From: Maribacter aestuarii
Lineage (GTDB): Bacteria > Bacteroidota > Bacteroidia > Flavobacteriales > Flavobacteriaceae
NCBI RefSeq assembly: GCF_027474845.2
Contig: NZ_CP107031.2
Coordinates: 310,001-374,000 of the forward strand
DNA: 64,000 bases
Direction of reading: 5' to 3'
Each line of letters begins with the position of its first letter. The first letter of the stretch is position 1. A program made the position numbers and the translations under genes. The notes beneath the pieces are model-generated. The model did not search any database. It had not been told where the DNA came from and was given only the letters and a program-made list of their open reading frames with translations. Below, piece after piece: positions 56,390 to 64,000 of this stretch.

Positions 56390-57517
56390 CTAAATTTTCA
56401 TGTAAATTGATTTCAATTTGTCATCGGTGATGATGGATTTCCAATTTTCCCCAAGAGCATTTTCCCATAGCGGTTCCATTCCCAGCGCAACGTTTACCAT
56501 TTGGTCCAGATCAGCCTCGCTTAAATTACCGCAAATACCTTGTGGTAAAACTATATCATGTTTTTTTACCATCTGCTGGAAAAGTTTCACTCCCTCGGGA
56601 TAATATTCCTCTAAATGTTGAAAGACCAAACAGTTCCCAATACCGTGTTTGACCCCTAATAGGTAGCCTAAACCGTAACTCATGGCATGGGCTATCCCCA
56701 CCTGTGAGTAGGCAATGCTCATACCACCGTGCCAGGATGCCATCATTAAATTGTCCCTAGATTCTGAATCTGATAAATTATCTAAAAATACCTCTTTACA
56801 AAGCTCCAGTGCTTTTTCCCCATAACTCTTACTGAAAGCATTTAAAAAGGTTCCGTTTAGGGATTCTATACAATGTATATAACAGTCCATTCCCGTATAG
56901 AACCACTGTTCCTTTTTTACTCCTTTGGTCAAGTCCGGATCTAGAACCACCTGATCAAAAGTAGTGTAGTCCGAGTTTATTCCCAGTTTTTTATGAGGTC
57001 CCAGCAGCACCGTAGTTCTGGAAACTTCCGCTCCGGTACCGCTTATAGTAGGTATGCCTACATGATAGACCGATTTTTTTGGAACAAGGTCCCAACCCTG
57101 ATAATCTGCGGCCCCTCCTTTATTGGTTAACAGTATGGCTACGGCCTTGGCCAAATCCAACAAGGTTCCTCCACCTATTCCAATAATACCAGAAGGCAAT
57201 TCGTGAAATTGTTTTTTAATTTTCTGAACTAAAGCATCCACCTGTTCCGTTTTAGGTTCTTCTTCAGCGGAAATAAATATAATCTGGTCACAGAACATAT
57301 TAGGTATACGATCAATAAGGTCGGTACCCTCAAAAACATCGTCCAACAAAAAAATCATTGGCGCTTCGGAATGTCTTCTTTTTGATAAAAGGATGTCCCT
57401 TAATTGGTCAAAACTTCCATTCCCAAAGACCACCCTGGGTACCATGGGAAAATTCCTGTATTTTTCCGAAGTTCTAGTAGGTATCTTCTTCAATGCTATT
57501 TCTTTTTTAATCTCCAT
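56390..57517 (-). CDS. kdnB: Iron-containing alcohol dehydrogenase, KdnB-like (Kdo 8-oxidase)
   Basis: 375 aa, Fe-ADH fold: nucleotide loop GIIGIGGGTLLDLAKAVAIL, GIPTISGTGAEVSRTTVLLG, and metal-binding TGMDCYIHCIES, GIAHAMSYGLG and KHGIGNCLVF. These stretches, with FDQVVLDPDL and LNGTFLNAFSKSYGEK, match what I remember of Shewanella KdnB, which oxidises C8 of Kdo on the way to 8-amino-Kdo. Neighbouring kdsB supports this. The partner aminotransferase KdnA is not in the window. Starts 8 bp after the HAD gene. Confidence 0.8.
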   Translation of the reverse strand: MEIKKEIALKKIPTRTSEKYRNFPMVPRVVFGNGSFDQLRDILLSKRRHSEAPMIFLLDDVFEGTDLIDRIPNMFCDQIIFISAEEEPKTEQVDALVQKIKKQFHELPSGIIGIGGGTLLDLAKAVAILLTNKGGAADYQGWDLVPKKSVYHVGIPTISGTGAEVSRTTVLLGPHKKLGINSDYTTFDQVVLDPDLTKGVKKEQWFYTGMDCYIHCIESLNGTFLNAFSKSYGEKALELCKEVFLDNLSDSESRDNLMMASWHGGMSIAYSQVGIAHAMSYGLGYLLGVKHGIGNCLVFQHLEEYYPEGVKLFQQMVKKHDIVLPQGICGNLSEADLDQMVNVALGMEPLWENALGENWKSIITDDKLKSIYMKI

Positions 57518-57525
57518 TCCAATTT

Positions 57526-58224
57526 TTATAGGTACCGTAAAACATCCTCCAGCGTATTAAGGATCATATAGCCGTTCTTTTCTTCCGGAGGGGCTACGTC
57601 CTCATGTTTCCATGTGGTATGAAAGGGAATATGTATAGCCCTGGCCCCAATGTTTACAAGGGGTAGTACATCGGACTTCAAGGAGTTTCCTATCATTAGG
57701 AATTCATCGACCGAAATTTCCAAATGTTCCAACAAGTTCTTATAATTTTTTTCTTTTTTATCACTCAAAACCTCGACATGATGAAAATATTCTGAAATAC
57801 CGGAACGCTCCAATTTTTTTTCCTGATCTAACAAATCTCCTTTGGTCAATACAATCAATCTATATTTTCCGTCTAATTGTTTCAAGACTTTTTCCACACC
57901 GTCCAATAATTCCACCGGATGGGTAAGCATGGCTTTCCCTAGATTCAAAATTTTCAAAAGCGTTGCTTGTGAAATTTGATTATTCGATAACTCTAAGGCC
58001 GACTCTACCATGGACAACATAAAACCCTTTATACCATAACCGTACAGGTCAAGATTCTTAATTTCCATTTTAAAGAGCTCCTGATCTATTTTATTCTTCG
58101 TTTCATACTGCTCCAATAGTGTTGCAAACTTTTCTTCGGTATCCCTGAAATAGGTTTCGTTGACCCATAGGGTATCATCGGCATCGAACCCGATAACCTT
58201 TACACCATCAAAATCTATTTCCAT
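57526..58224 (-). CDS. HAD-superfamily hydrolase
   Basis: 232 aa. HAD motif [14 protein letters not shown] (~11-23), motif [10 protein letters not shown], motif III Lys near [11 protein letters not shown] and motif [16 protein letters not shown], with a helical cap after motif I. The start overlaps the kdsB stop by 10 nt. It is too large and capped to be a typical Kdo-8-phosphate phosphatase (KdsC), so its substrate stays open, although coupling to kdsB suggests sugar-phosphate metabolism. Confidence 0.87.
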   Translation of the reverse strand: MEIDFDGVKVIGFDADDTLWVNETYFRDTEEKFATLLEQYETKNKIDQELFKMEIKNLDLYGYGIKGFMLSMVESALELSNNQISQATLLKILNLGKAMLTHPVELLDGVEKVLKQLDGKYRLIVLTKGDLLDQEKKLERSGISEYFHHVEVLSDKKEKNYKNLLEHLEISVDEFLMIGNSLKSDVLPLVNIGARAIHIPFHTTWKHEDVAPPEEKNGYMILNTLEDVLRYL

Positions 58225-58943
58225 GCGGCCTGTGCTTTCTCCAAATCTTCCGGAGTATCAATTTCTATTCCCGAAACCGAGGTTTCTACCATTTTTATCT
58301 TTTTACCATATTCCAAGTAGCGGATAGCCTCAATCTTCTCAGTGGCCTCCAACATTAGCATAGGTAAACGTTGAAAATCCATTAGTGCGCTCTTCCTAAA
58401 TGCGTAAATACCTTTATGCTTGTAATAGATGGTTTCCTCATTTTTTGCTCTTGGATAAGGTATGGGAGAACGTGAGAAATAGAGGGCAAAATTCCTATTG
58501 TCCACGATGACCTTTACCGTATTCGGATTTTCTATTTCTTCCTCATCTGTTATTTTAACCATCAACGAAGCCAAATCTATCTCCTTTTCATCGTCCTTTT
58601 TGAAAACATCCAATACACCAGCCAAACTCTCTCTATCCGTGAAGGGTTCGTCCCCTTGTACGTTTACAATAATATCCACATCCATTTCCGACACTGCCTC
58701 CGCAATACGGTCACTACCACAATCATGTTCTTTTTTACTCATGATAGCCAAACCTCCTGCCTCGGTGATGGTATCATGTATGATATCACTATCGGTAACC
58801 ACATAGACAGCATCGAACAAACCCGTTTTTACAGCAGCCTCGTAAGTCCTTACGATAACCGGTTTGCCCGATAAATCCTGCATTAATTTTGCCGGAAACC
58901 TGGAGGCCGCATATCTGGCGGGTATCATTGCAATTATCTTCAC
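58215..58943 (-). CDS. kdsB: 3-deoxy-manno-octulosonate cytidylyltransferase
   Basis: Activates Kdo as CMP-Kdo for lipopolysaccharide core assembly. 242 aa, with [20 protein letters not shown] at the N-terminus, [37 protein letters not shown], and the C-terminal [14 protein letters not shown]. It starts with GTG at 58943, 12 bp after the DUF4126 gene; the next ATG would remove the conserved N-terminus. Confidence 0.97.
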   Translation of the reverse strand: MKIIAMIPARYAASRFPAKLMQDLSGKPVIVRTYEAAVKTGLFDAVYVVTDSDIIHDTITEAGGLAIMSKKEHDCGSDRIAEAVSEMDVDIIVNVQGDEPFTDRESLAGVLDVFKKDDEKEIDLASLMVKITDEEEIENPNTVKVIVDNRNFALYFSRSPIPYPRAKNEETIYYKHKGIYAFRKSALMDFQRLPMLMLEATEKIEAIRYLEYGKKIKMVETSVSGIEIDTPEDLEKAQAAWK

Positions 58944-58955
58944 TGACGAGTTATT

Positions 58956-59525
58956 TTATATTCTTCTTCGTGGTCTAAGACTTCTATAAATCCTAAAGAT
59001 TATAACTAAAATTATACAGACCAATACAGCGGCCAGTATTGGCGCAAATATGGATGCCGCGGTAACCACAACTGCTGTACCTGTTTCTACCGTTGCTACC
59101 AAAGGATTTGCCAAACCTCCCGTAGTGGCGGTAGAAGCCAACCTGCTCGTTGCCCCAGCACCTTTTATGGCCGTAGCCGTTCCTCCTCCTGCTATAATGG
59201 CCAACGACCAAGTAACTACCGGATCCAAATTTGCCACGGTGGATACCATTACCGCCGTGCCCGCAATAGCGGCCAATGGTACGGCTATACTGTCCAAAAG
59301 GTTATCTATCCATGGAATAAAATACGCAAAAATTTCCACCAATGTGGCAACTCCTAAGGTTAAGACCGCAGCTAAACTTCCTATCCACTCCCAATTTTCG
59401 TTCAAGTCCCAGACCCCGAAATACGAAGCCAAACTTAAAGCGAACAAGGGCAAGAAAACACGAAAACCCACGGAAGCGGCGAGACCAATACCTAAAAATA
59501 TACTTAGTGTCGTTTCCGTATTCAT
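58956..59525 (-). CDS. DUF4126 membrane protein
   Basis: 189 aa with five to six hydrophobic segments, including TTLSIFLGIGLAASVGFRVF, the glycine-rich SLAIIAGGGTATAIKGAGAT and a C-terminal helix ending in an Arg-rich tail (YRSLRPRRRI). This matches DUF4126, an integral membrane family of unknown function. First gene of the minus-strand unit with kdsB. Confidence 0.88.
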   Translation of the reverse strand: MNTETTLSIFLGIGLAASVGFRVFLPLFALSLASYFGVWDLNENWEWIGSLAAVLTLGVATLVEIFAYFIPWIDNLLDSIAVPLAAIAGTAVMVSTVANLDPVVTWSLAIIAGGGTATAIKGAGATSRLASTATTGGLANPLVATVETGTAVVVTAASIFAPILAAVLVCIILVIIFRIYRSLRPRRRI

Positions 59526-59614
59526 TTAATAAATCCTAATTACTTTATTCAGAAAATGATTTTATTAACCCTATATCCCGCAATTTCTAGTTCCTTTACT
59601 AAAATAGCTTTTTC

Positions 59615-61048
59615 CTAGTCAACAAAAAAATCATCTTTAAAACCGATAAGGTACAGTTGCTGTTTTGCTCTCGTTACCGCCGTATAGAGCCAACGCAAAT
59701 ACTCCTTGTCTATTCCATTGGGCAGATAGGGCTGCTCCACGAACACGGTGTTCCATTGCCCACCTTGAGACTTATGACAGGTGATTGCGTAGGAAAACTT
59801 TACTTGTAATCCGTTAAAATATTTGTTGTTCTTGACCCCGAGAAATTTCTTGTACTTTGATTTTTCATTTGCATAATCCTTCATGACCTCTTGATACAAT
59901 CTATTGCCATCTTCATAGGATAGTGAAGGTGATTCTGCTTTTATGGTGTCCAGTAATAAAACCGTTTCAAAGGGTTTCATATTTGGATAGTCCACCATTT
60001 TGACTTTTACTTCTGCAAACTTAAACCCGTAGAGTTCCTTGAAAGCAAAAATCTCCAATACCTCTATTATATCTCCGTTAGCGATAAAACCCGCTTCGGA
60101 ATTGGGCTTTAACCAAAAATAATTGTTCTTAACCACCATCATGAAATCCCCGACTGCCAAATCATTTTCCAGATACAATATACGTTCTCGAATATTGAGG
60201 TTGTACAGGTTGGCCCTTTTATTGGACCTGACGATAATAGTGGTCTCCTCTTTACCATTTTCAGAATACGATCCGTCTATGGCTTCTTGAATTTCGTGCC
60301 CGTCAACAAGGCGGACAATATCTCTATAACCGTTAAGGTTAAACTGGAAACCTTCAAAGAAACTTCCTTGTAACTGCTCCCTTAAGAGCGTAGCATTAAC
60401 CAAAATCCCGGAGTCTTCAGCCTGACGCACAACCTCATCCAATTCCAACCTTACCACCTCTTTGTTGTAGTTAAGGGCAAGTTTATCACCGTCCAGGGCT
60501 GGACTAAGCGCCAAATGAACCGGAGGTAATTGAGCGGTATCCCCGATCAACATCAATTTACAATTATGCCCAGAGTATACAAATTGCATCAAATCGTCCA
60601 GAAGTGAGCCATTATCGAATAATTTTGAATCCGCTGGAGTGTCCGGTATCATGGAGGCCTCGTCCACTATAAAAATTGTATCCCTATGTTTGTTTGGCGC
60701 AAGAACGAACTGCACACCTCCACCACCTTGCTTTTTAGGGAAATAAATTTTCCTATGAATCGTAAATGCTTGTGTAGCCGAATAATTGGACATAACCTTA
60801 GCCGCCCTTCCGGTAGGAGCCATTAGCACTGATTTCATTCTCGTTTTCCAAAGACTATTGACCAAGGTACCAATCAGTGTTGTTTTTCCTGTTCCCGCAA
60901 AGCCCTTCAAGAGAAAAACCTCCTCTTTGGTCGTGGACAGAATGAACTCCGATAATTTCTGCAAGGCAACCTCCTGTTTAAGGGTGGGTACATGCGGAAA
61001 CTTAGATTCTAACTGTTTATAAAAAGTGGCGGTGGTTAATGGTTTCAT
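59615..61048 (-). CDS. RecD-like ATP-dependent DNA helicase
   Basis: I use the ATG at 61048 (MKPLTTATFYKQLESKFPHV); the frame's earlier start at 61126 adds unrelated residues. SF1 helicase motifs: I GFAGTGKTTLIGTL, II FIVDEASMIPD, III MLIGDTAQLPPV, and C-terminal V/VI FSYAITCHKSQGGQWNTVF and LYTAVTRAKQQLYLI. 477 aa, similar to the short RecD2/Pif1-like helicases of flavobacteria. Probable role in DNA repair. Divergent from the 216-aa gene. Confidence 0.92.
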   Translation of the reverse strand: MKPLTTATFYKQLESKFPHVPTLKQEVALQKLSEFILSTTKEEVFLLKGFAGTGKTTLIGTLVNSLWKTRMKSVLMAPTGRAAKVMSNYSATQAFTIHRKIYFPKKQGGGGVQFVLAPNKHRDTIFIVDEASMIPDTPADSKLFDNGSLLDDLMQFVYSGHNCKLMLIGDTAQLPPVHLALSPALDGDKLALNYNKEVVRLELDEVVRQAEDSGILVNATLLREQLQGSFFEGFQFNLNGYRDIVRLVDGHEIQEAIDGSYSENGKEETTIIVRSNKRANLYNLNIRERILYLENDLAVGDFMMVVKNNYFWLKPNSEAGFIANGDIIEVLEIFAFKELYGFKFAEVKVKMVDYPNMKPFETVLLLDTIKAESPSLSYEDGNRLYQEVMKDYANEKSKYKKFLGVKNNKYFNGLQVKFSYAITCHKSQGGQWNTVFVEQPYLPNGIDKEYLRWLYTAVTRAKQQLYLIGFKDDFFVD

Positions 61049-61149
61049 GGACGCCCAAAGATAAAGATGATTTTTGCGCCAAAAACTTTTACGATTAAAA
61101 AAAAATTGTAGATTTGTGAGAACCACTAAATTAAATTAACACTTAAGAA

Positions 61150-61800
61150 ATGAAGACCATTATACAGATTGTACTTTGGATTGGATGTATTGTTTTGGGA
61201 TATCTTATCTATAATTCTATAACCGGCCCTATTGAATTTGCGGAAGTAAAACAGGAACGTTTCGGTAAGGTAGTCGCCAAACTTAAAGATATTAGAAATT
61301 CCCAAGAGGCATACAAAACAGTTAATGGTAGATATGCCAATGACTTTAATAGCCTGATCAAATTCATTGATACGGGAAAATATGTGATTACCCAACAAAG
61401 GGATTCGTCCTTTATGGAGTTCGATAAGGCTTATGGAATTGATTTATTAAGAGAAGTAAAAATAATCGATACCCTGGGTTTTGTATCCGTTCGGGATTCA
61501 TTGTTCAAAGAGGATACCCGCTATAAGAACCTCATGGATGTACCTGGTGCCCCAGGAGAAAAGTTTACCATGAAGTCTGCCATTATTGAGAAAAGTGGCT
61601 ATAAGGCACCGGTTTTTGAAGCTAAAGTTTCTAAAAGTGTACTTTTAGCTGATCAGCCCAAAGATTTGGTAGCACGTGAAAATGCCCAGGTTAGTGTAGA
61701 AGAGGTTAACGGTACGGAAATTAAAGTTGGCTCTTTGGAAGAAGTGAGTACGAGCGGAAACTGGCCACCTATTTATGACAAAAAAGGAGATCAAGACTAG
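61150..61800 (+). CDS. Conserved membrane-anchored protein of unknown function
   Basis: 216 aa: one N-terminal helix (IIQIVLWIGCIVLGYLIYNS), then a soluble part with AKLKDIRNSQEAYKTVNGRY, which looks like the pilin-like region of some type II pseudopilins (helix followed by YxxxxGxY). The C-terminal part (MKSAIIEKSGYKAPVFEAKV) is unassigned. It overlaps the DUF3822 gene by 26 nt, and both precede rsmD, an order I associate with flavobacteria. Confidence 0.75.
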   Translation: MKTIIQIVLWIGCIVLGYLIYNSITGPIEFAEVKQERFGKVVAKLKDIRNSQEAYKTVNGRYANDFNSLIKFIDTGKYVITQQRDSSFMEFDKAYGIDLLREVKIIDTLGFVSVRDSLFKEDTRYKNLMDVPGAPGEKFTMKSAIIEKSGYKAPVFEAKVSKSVLLADQPKDLVARENAQVSVEEVNGTEIKVGSLEEVSTSGNWPPIYDKKGDQD

Positions 61801-62611
61801 CGAGGATATCGCGGATAAAAATTTTAAGAAATTGTCCATTCAGGTTAGCTTGAATGGACTTTCTTTTTGTGTGGCGGATACGGTCTCACAAAAGCTGCTT
61901 TATTCCGATAGTTTAGCTTTCCAAGAAGAGCTAAATCCGTTGACCATGTTAGCGGAGCTCGAAAAATTGTTCCAAAAACATGACCTGCATCAAAAACAAT
62001 TTGATGAAGTCGTTGTTGTCCACAGGAACACGCTCTTTGGCCTGGTTCCAAAATCGCTGTTTAATGCAGATGAAATTTCTAGCTATTTACAGTTCAATGC
62101 AAAGATATTGTCAACGGATGTAATGGCTTATGATGAAGTGGAACATCAAGATATCATAAATGTCTATGTTCCCTATATGAATGTGAATAATTACGTGTAC
62201 GACCTGTACGGGGAATTCACTTACATGCACAACGGCACCGTCCTCATCCAATCTTTACTATCCAGTCAAGGCAATACCAATACCACGTTTTGCTACGCCC
62301 ATGTAAGCAAAAAGCAGTTGGATATTACAGTGATTTCGCAAAAAAAACTGCTTTTATTCAACAGCTTTCAATATGAAACAAAAGAGGATTTCACCTATTA
62401 CTTACTTTTTGTCCTAGAGCAATTGGAACTGAATACAGAAGAAGTACCCGTTAAGCTATTTGGTGAAATTAAAGAAGACGATCCTGTTTTTAAACTATGC
62501 TACGACTTCATACAGGATATTTCGATTTTCGTTCCGGGGTATCCCCACCATTTTGAGCTCGGAGAACTTGAGGTTGCTTCCATTGATTTCACGGTCCTAA
62601 ACACTTTATAA
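61775..62611 (+). CDS. DUF3822 family protein
   Basis: 278 aa with the ASKHA/actin-like pattern of DUF3822: LSIQVSLNGLSFCVADTVSQ, VVVHRNTLFGLVPKSLFN, INVYVPYMNVNNYVYDLYG, then the second half starting TTFCYAHVSKKQLDITVIS. Function unknown; in Bacteroidota it commonly lies just before rsmD, as here (one-base overlap, TAATG). Confidence 0.88.
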   Translation: MTKKEIKTSEDIADKNFKKLSIQVSLNGLSFCVADTVSQKLLYSDSLAFQEELNPLTMLAELEKLFQKHDLHQKQFDEVVVVHRNTLFGLVPKSLFNADEISSYLQFNAKILSTDVMAYDEVEHQDIINVYVPYMNVNNYVYDLYGEFTYMHNGTVLIQSLLSSQGNTNTTFCYAHVSKKQLDITVISQKKLLLFNSFQYETKEDFTYYLLFVLEQLELNTEEVPVKLFGEIKEDDPVFKLCYDFIQDISIFVPGYPHHFELGELEVASIDFTVLNTL

Positions 62612-63147
62612 TGCGCATTATTTCTGGAAAACATAAAGGAAGGCAGTTACAAGCGCCAAAAAACCTGCCTGTTAGGCCTACCAAAGATATGGCCAAAGAA
62701 GGCCTATTTAACATATTGAACAACAGCTATTATTTTCCCGATTTAAAAGTGCTGGACCTCTTTGCGGGAACTGGGAACATAAGCTATGAATTCGCCTCTA
62801 GAGGGGTTGAAGATATTCTTGCCATAGATACCCATATGGGTTGCATCAACTACATGAACAAAATTTCTGCGGACCTAGAACTGGGCATACGAACCCTAAA
62901 AAGTGATGTTTTTTCGTTTCTGGGCCGAAATGCACAACACTTTGATATTATTTTTGCGGACCCCTTCTATGATATGGAGATTTCCAATTTTGAGAAACTA
63001 ACCAAATTGGTCTTTGAGCACGAAATGCTGTTGGAAGATGGCGTCTTGATCATCGAGCACTCCAAACACACCAACTTAGAGCACCTCTCCAATTTTGAGC
63101 GTTCCCGAAAATATGGTGGGAGTGTTTTTAGTTTTTTCAAAAACTAA
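62611..63147 (+). CDS. rsmD: 16S rRNA (guanine966-N2)-methyltransferase
   Basis: 178 aa: MRIISGKHKGRQLQAP, RPTKDMAKEGLFNIL, SAM motif LDLFAGTGNISYEFASRG, and the catalytic loop IIFADPFYD (homologues have DPPY). The N-terminal Arg/Lys-rich segment contacts rRNA. Full length. Overlaps DUF3822 by one base. Confidence 0.95.
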   Translation: MRIISGKHKGRQLQAPKNLPVRPTKDMAKEGLFNILNNSYYFPDLKVLDLFAGTGNISYEFASRGVEDILAIDTHMGCINYMNKISADLELGIRTLKSDVFSFLGRNAQHFDIIFADPFYDMEISNFEKLTKLVFEHEMLLEDGVLIIEHSKHTNLEHLSNFERSRKYGGSVFSFFKN

Positions 63148-63283
63148 CACCAATTACTTTTTATCGTTCACCAAAACCGGTAATATTTTGCTTGGTATTA
63201 CCAAAAGCATAAAAACGAGTTGATTAAGTTAATTTTCAATCAATTATTCGTTTACATTTATCCCTTTCTTCCTTCCTTAAAAT

Positions 63284-64000
63284 ATGAAAAGAACGCTGGT
63301 CCGGTATAGAAATAGTGCTTTTCGGGCATTTATTAGACGTCATCAAAAATATGCCCCTATCCTATTTTTTATCGGTGGGGTCATATTTGATACACTTACC
63401 CTTGGACGCATAGACCGCACCTATGATCTGGTCATGCTATGTTTACATATGACCAATCTGAGTATTACACTTTACCTGTATAATTTGGCGGACGATGGTA
63501 AATGGACCGATACTTTTTTGGACCGCTATGTAGAATATCTTCCGTTGGCTATTCAATTTTTCTTTGGGGCACTTTCCAGTGCATATGTCATCTATTTCTC
63601 TAGAAGCGTCTCATTGTCCAAAACCGTAGCCTTTTTCGTAATGTTACTGGCATTACTCATTGCAAATGAGTTTCTTAAAAAAAGGATTTCCAACAAGTAC
63701 TTGCAATTTGGAGTCTATTTTTTTCTGAGCTTTACTTTTTTCACTTTTATGATTCCCGTGTTCCTTGCGGAAATGAGCACCAAAGTATTTTTGATTTCCG
63801 GGTTCATAAGCTTGGGCTGTACCTTAACTCTAATCGTAATTATTTACACTAGAAGTCCAAGTACACGGGCCGAGGTACACTTGGGCAAATTATTGGGTCT
63901 TATTGTCGGGATTTACGGCCTGATAAACTCTTTCTATTTCTTTAAACTTATACCCCCTGTTCCGCTGGCATTGGATACCGGAATTGTGGCCCACAATATT
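63284..64000 (+). CDS. DUF2914 domain membrane protein (partial, cut by window end)
   Basis: The frame opens at 63284 and has no stop before 64000 (239 codons). It shows an N-terminal basic stretch (MKRTLVRYRNSAFRAFIRRH) and about seven hydrophobic helices (ILFFIGGVIFDTLTLGRI, then AIQFFFGALSSAYVIYFS, TVAFFVMLLALLIANEF and others). Near the cut end, FKLIPPVPLALDTG matches the start of the DUF2914 region. The remaining C-terminus lies outside the window. Function unknown. Confidence 0.82.
   Translation, partial: MKRTLVRYRNSAFRAFIRRHQKYAPILFFIGGVIFDTLTLGRIDRTYDLVMLCLHMTNLSITLYLYNLADDGKWTDTFLDRYVEYLPLAIQFFFGALSSAYVIYFSRSVSLSKTVAFFVMLLALLIANEFLKKRISNKYLQFGVYFFLSFTFFTFMIPVFLAEMSTKVFLISGFISLGCTLTLIVIIYTRSPSTRAEVHLGKLLGLIVGIYGLINSFYFFKLIPPVPLALDTGIVAHNI

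Noticed and set aside
59050..59529. 159-codon antisense ORF opposite the DUF4126 gene
   Set aside because: It mirrors the Ala/Gly-rich membrane protein codons; the minus-strand frame has proper membrane helices and operon context.
1..64000. CRISPR arrays, insertion sequences, prophage or restriction systems
   Set aside because: No regularly spaced repeats, transposase, integrase, phage structural or restriction genes were recognised on either strand.

Overview
The window looks like a chromosome segment from a marine-type Flavobacteriaceae (Bacteroidota). The evidence is the type IX secretion-associated PorP/SprF protein, the Bacteroidota-type promoter (TTG-N19-TAnnTTTG) ahead of the threonine operon, families largely confined to this phylum (DUF3822, DUF5916, DUF5694, NrtR-type sugar regulators), the gyrA/TPR/clpC arrangement, and low-GC DNA with AT-rich spacers. 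The species cannot be named from the sequence.

Layout. 1-3.1 kb: an envelope pair on the minus strand (PorP/SprF with a SPOR-like tail; a PD40 protein with no OmpA domain). 3.3-16.3 kb: a glucuronoxylan/xylose utilization locus. On the minus strand are a GH67 alpha-glucuronidase, xylulokinase, xylose isomerase and an SSS-type sugar symporter with a frameshift. Divergently on the plus strand are an NrtR-type Nudix regulator, an exported sugar isomerase-like lipoprotein, a type-B carboxylesterase and a GH3 glycosidase. No SusC/SusD pair is present. 16.3-17.9 kb: a gene-poor AT-rich stretch holding a terminator and a tRNA-like remnant. 17.9-30.3 kb: a long, tightly packed minus-strand run of accessory genes (DinB-like, S41 peptidase with an N-terminal carbohydrate-binding-like module, DUF1272, an unknown, SnoaL-like, DUF5916, DUF5694, GNAT, an M1 peptidase homologue without its zinc site, a CPBP protease with a frameshift, and three small envelope proteins). 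This is the least understood region and the best candidate for an undescribed functional unit.

30.4-64 kb is mostly housekeeping: an Lrp-type regulator, tRNA-Pro and tRNA-Ser, a PgpH-type HD phosphohydrolase (frameshifted), thiolase, an NlpC/P60 homologue with Ser in place of the catalytic Cys, a TPR protein, gyrA and the divergent clpC, nnr, and the thrABC operon preceded by a promoter and a threonine-rich leader ORF. These are followed by aminopeptidase P, gcvT-glsA-SDR-phhB, yebC, a minus-strand DUF4126-kdsB-HAD-kdnB-acyltransferase group (Kdo/lipid A related), a RecD-like helicase, a 216-aa protein-DUF3822-rsmD, and a DUF2914 gene cut by the window end.

Three genes (SSS symporter, CPBP protease, pgpH) are each broken by what looks like one missing base in a homopolymer run. 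This pattern fits sequencing or assembly indels better than independent gene decay, but raw reads would have to decide. No insertion sequence, CRISPR array or prophage was recognised.
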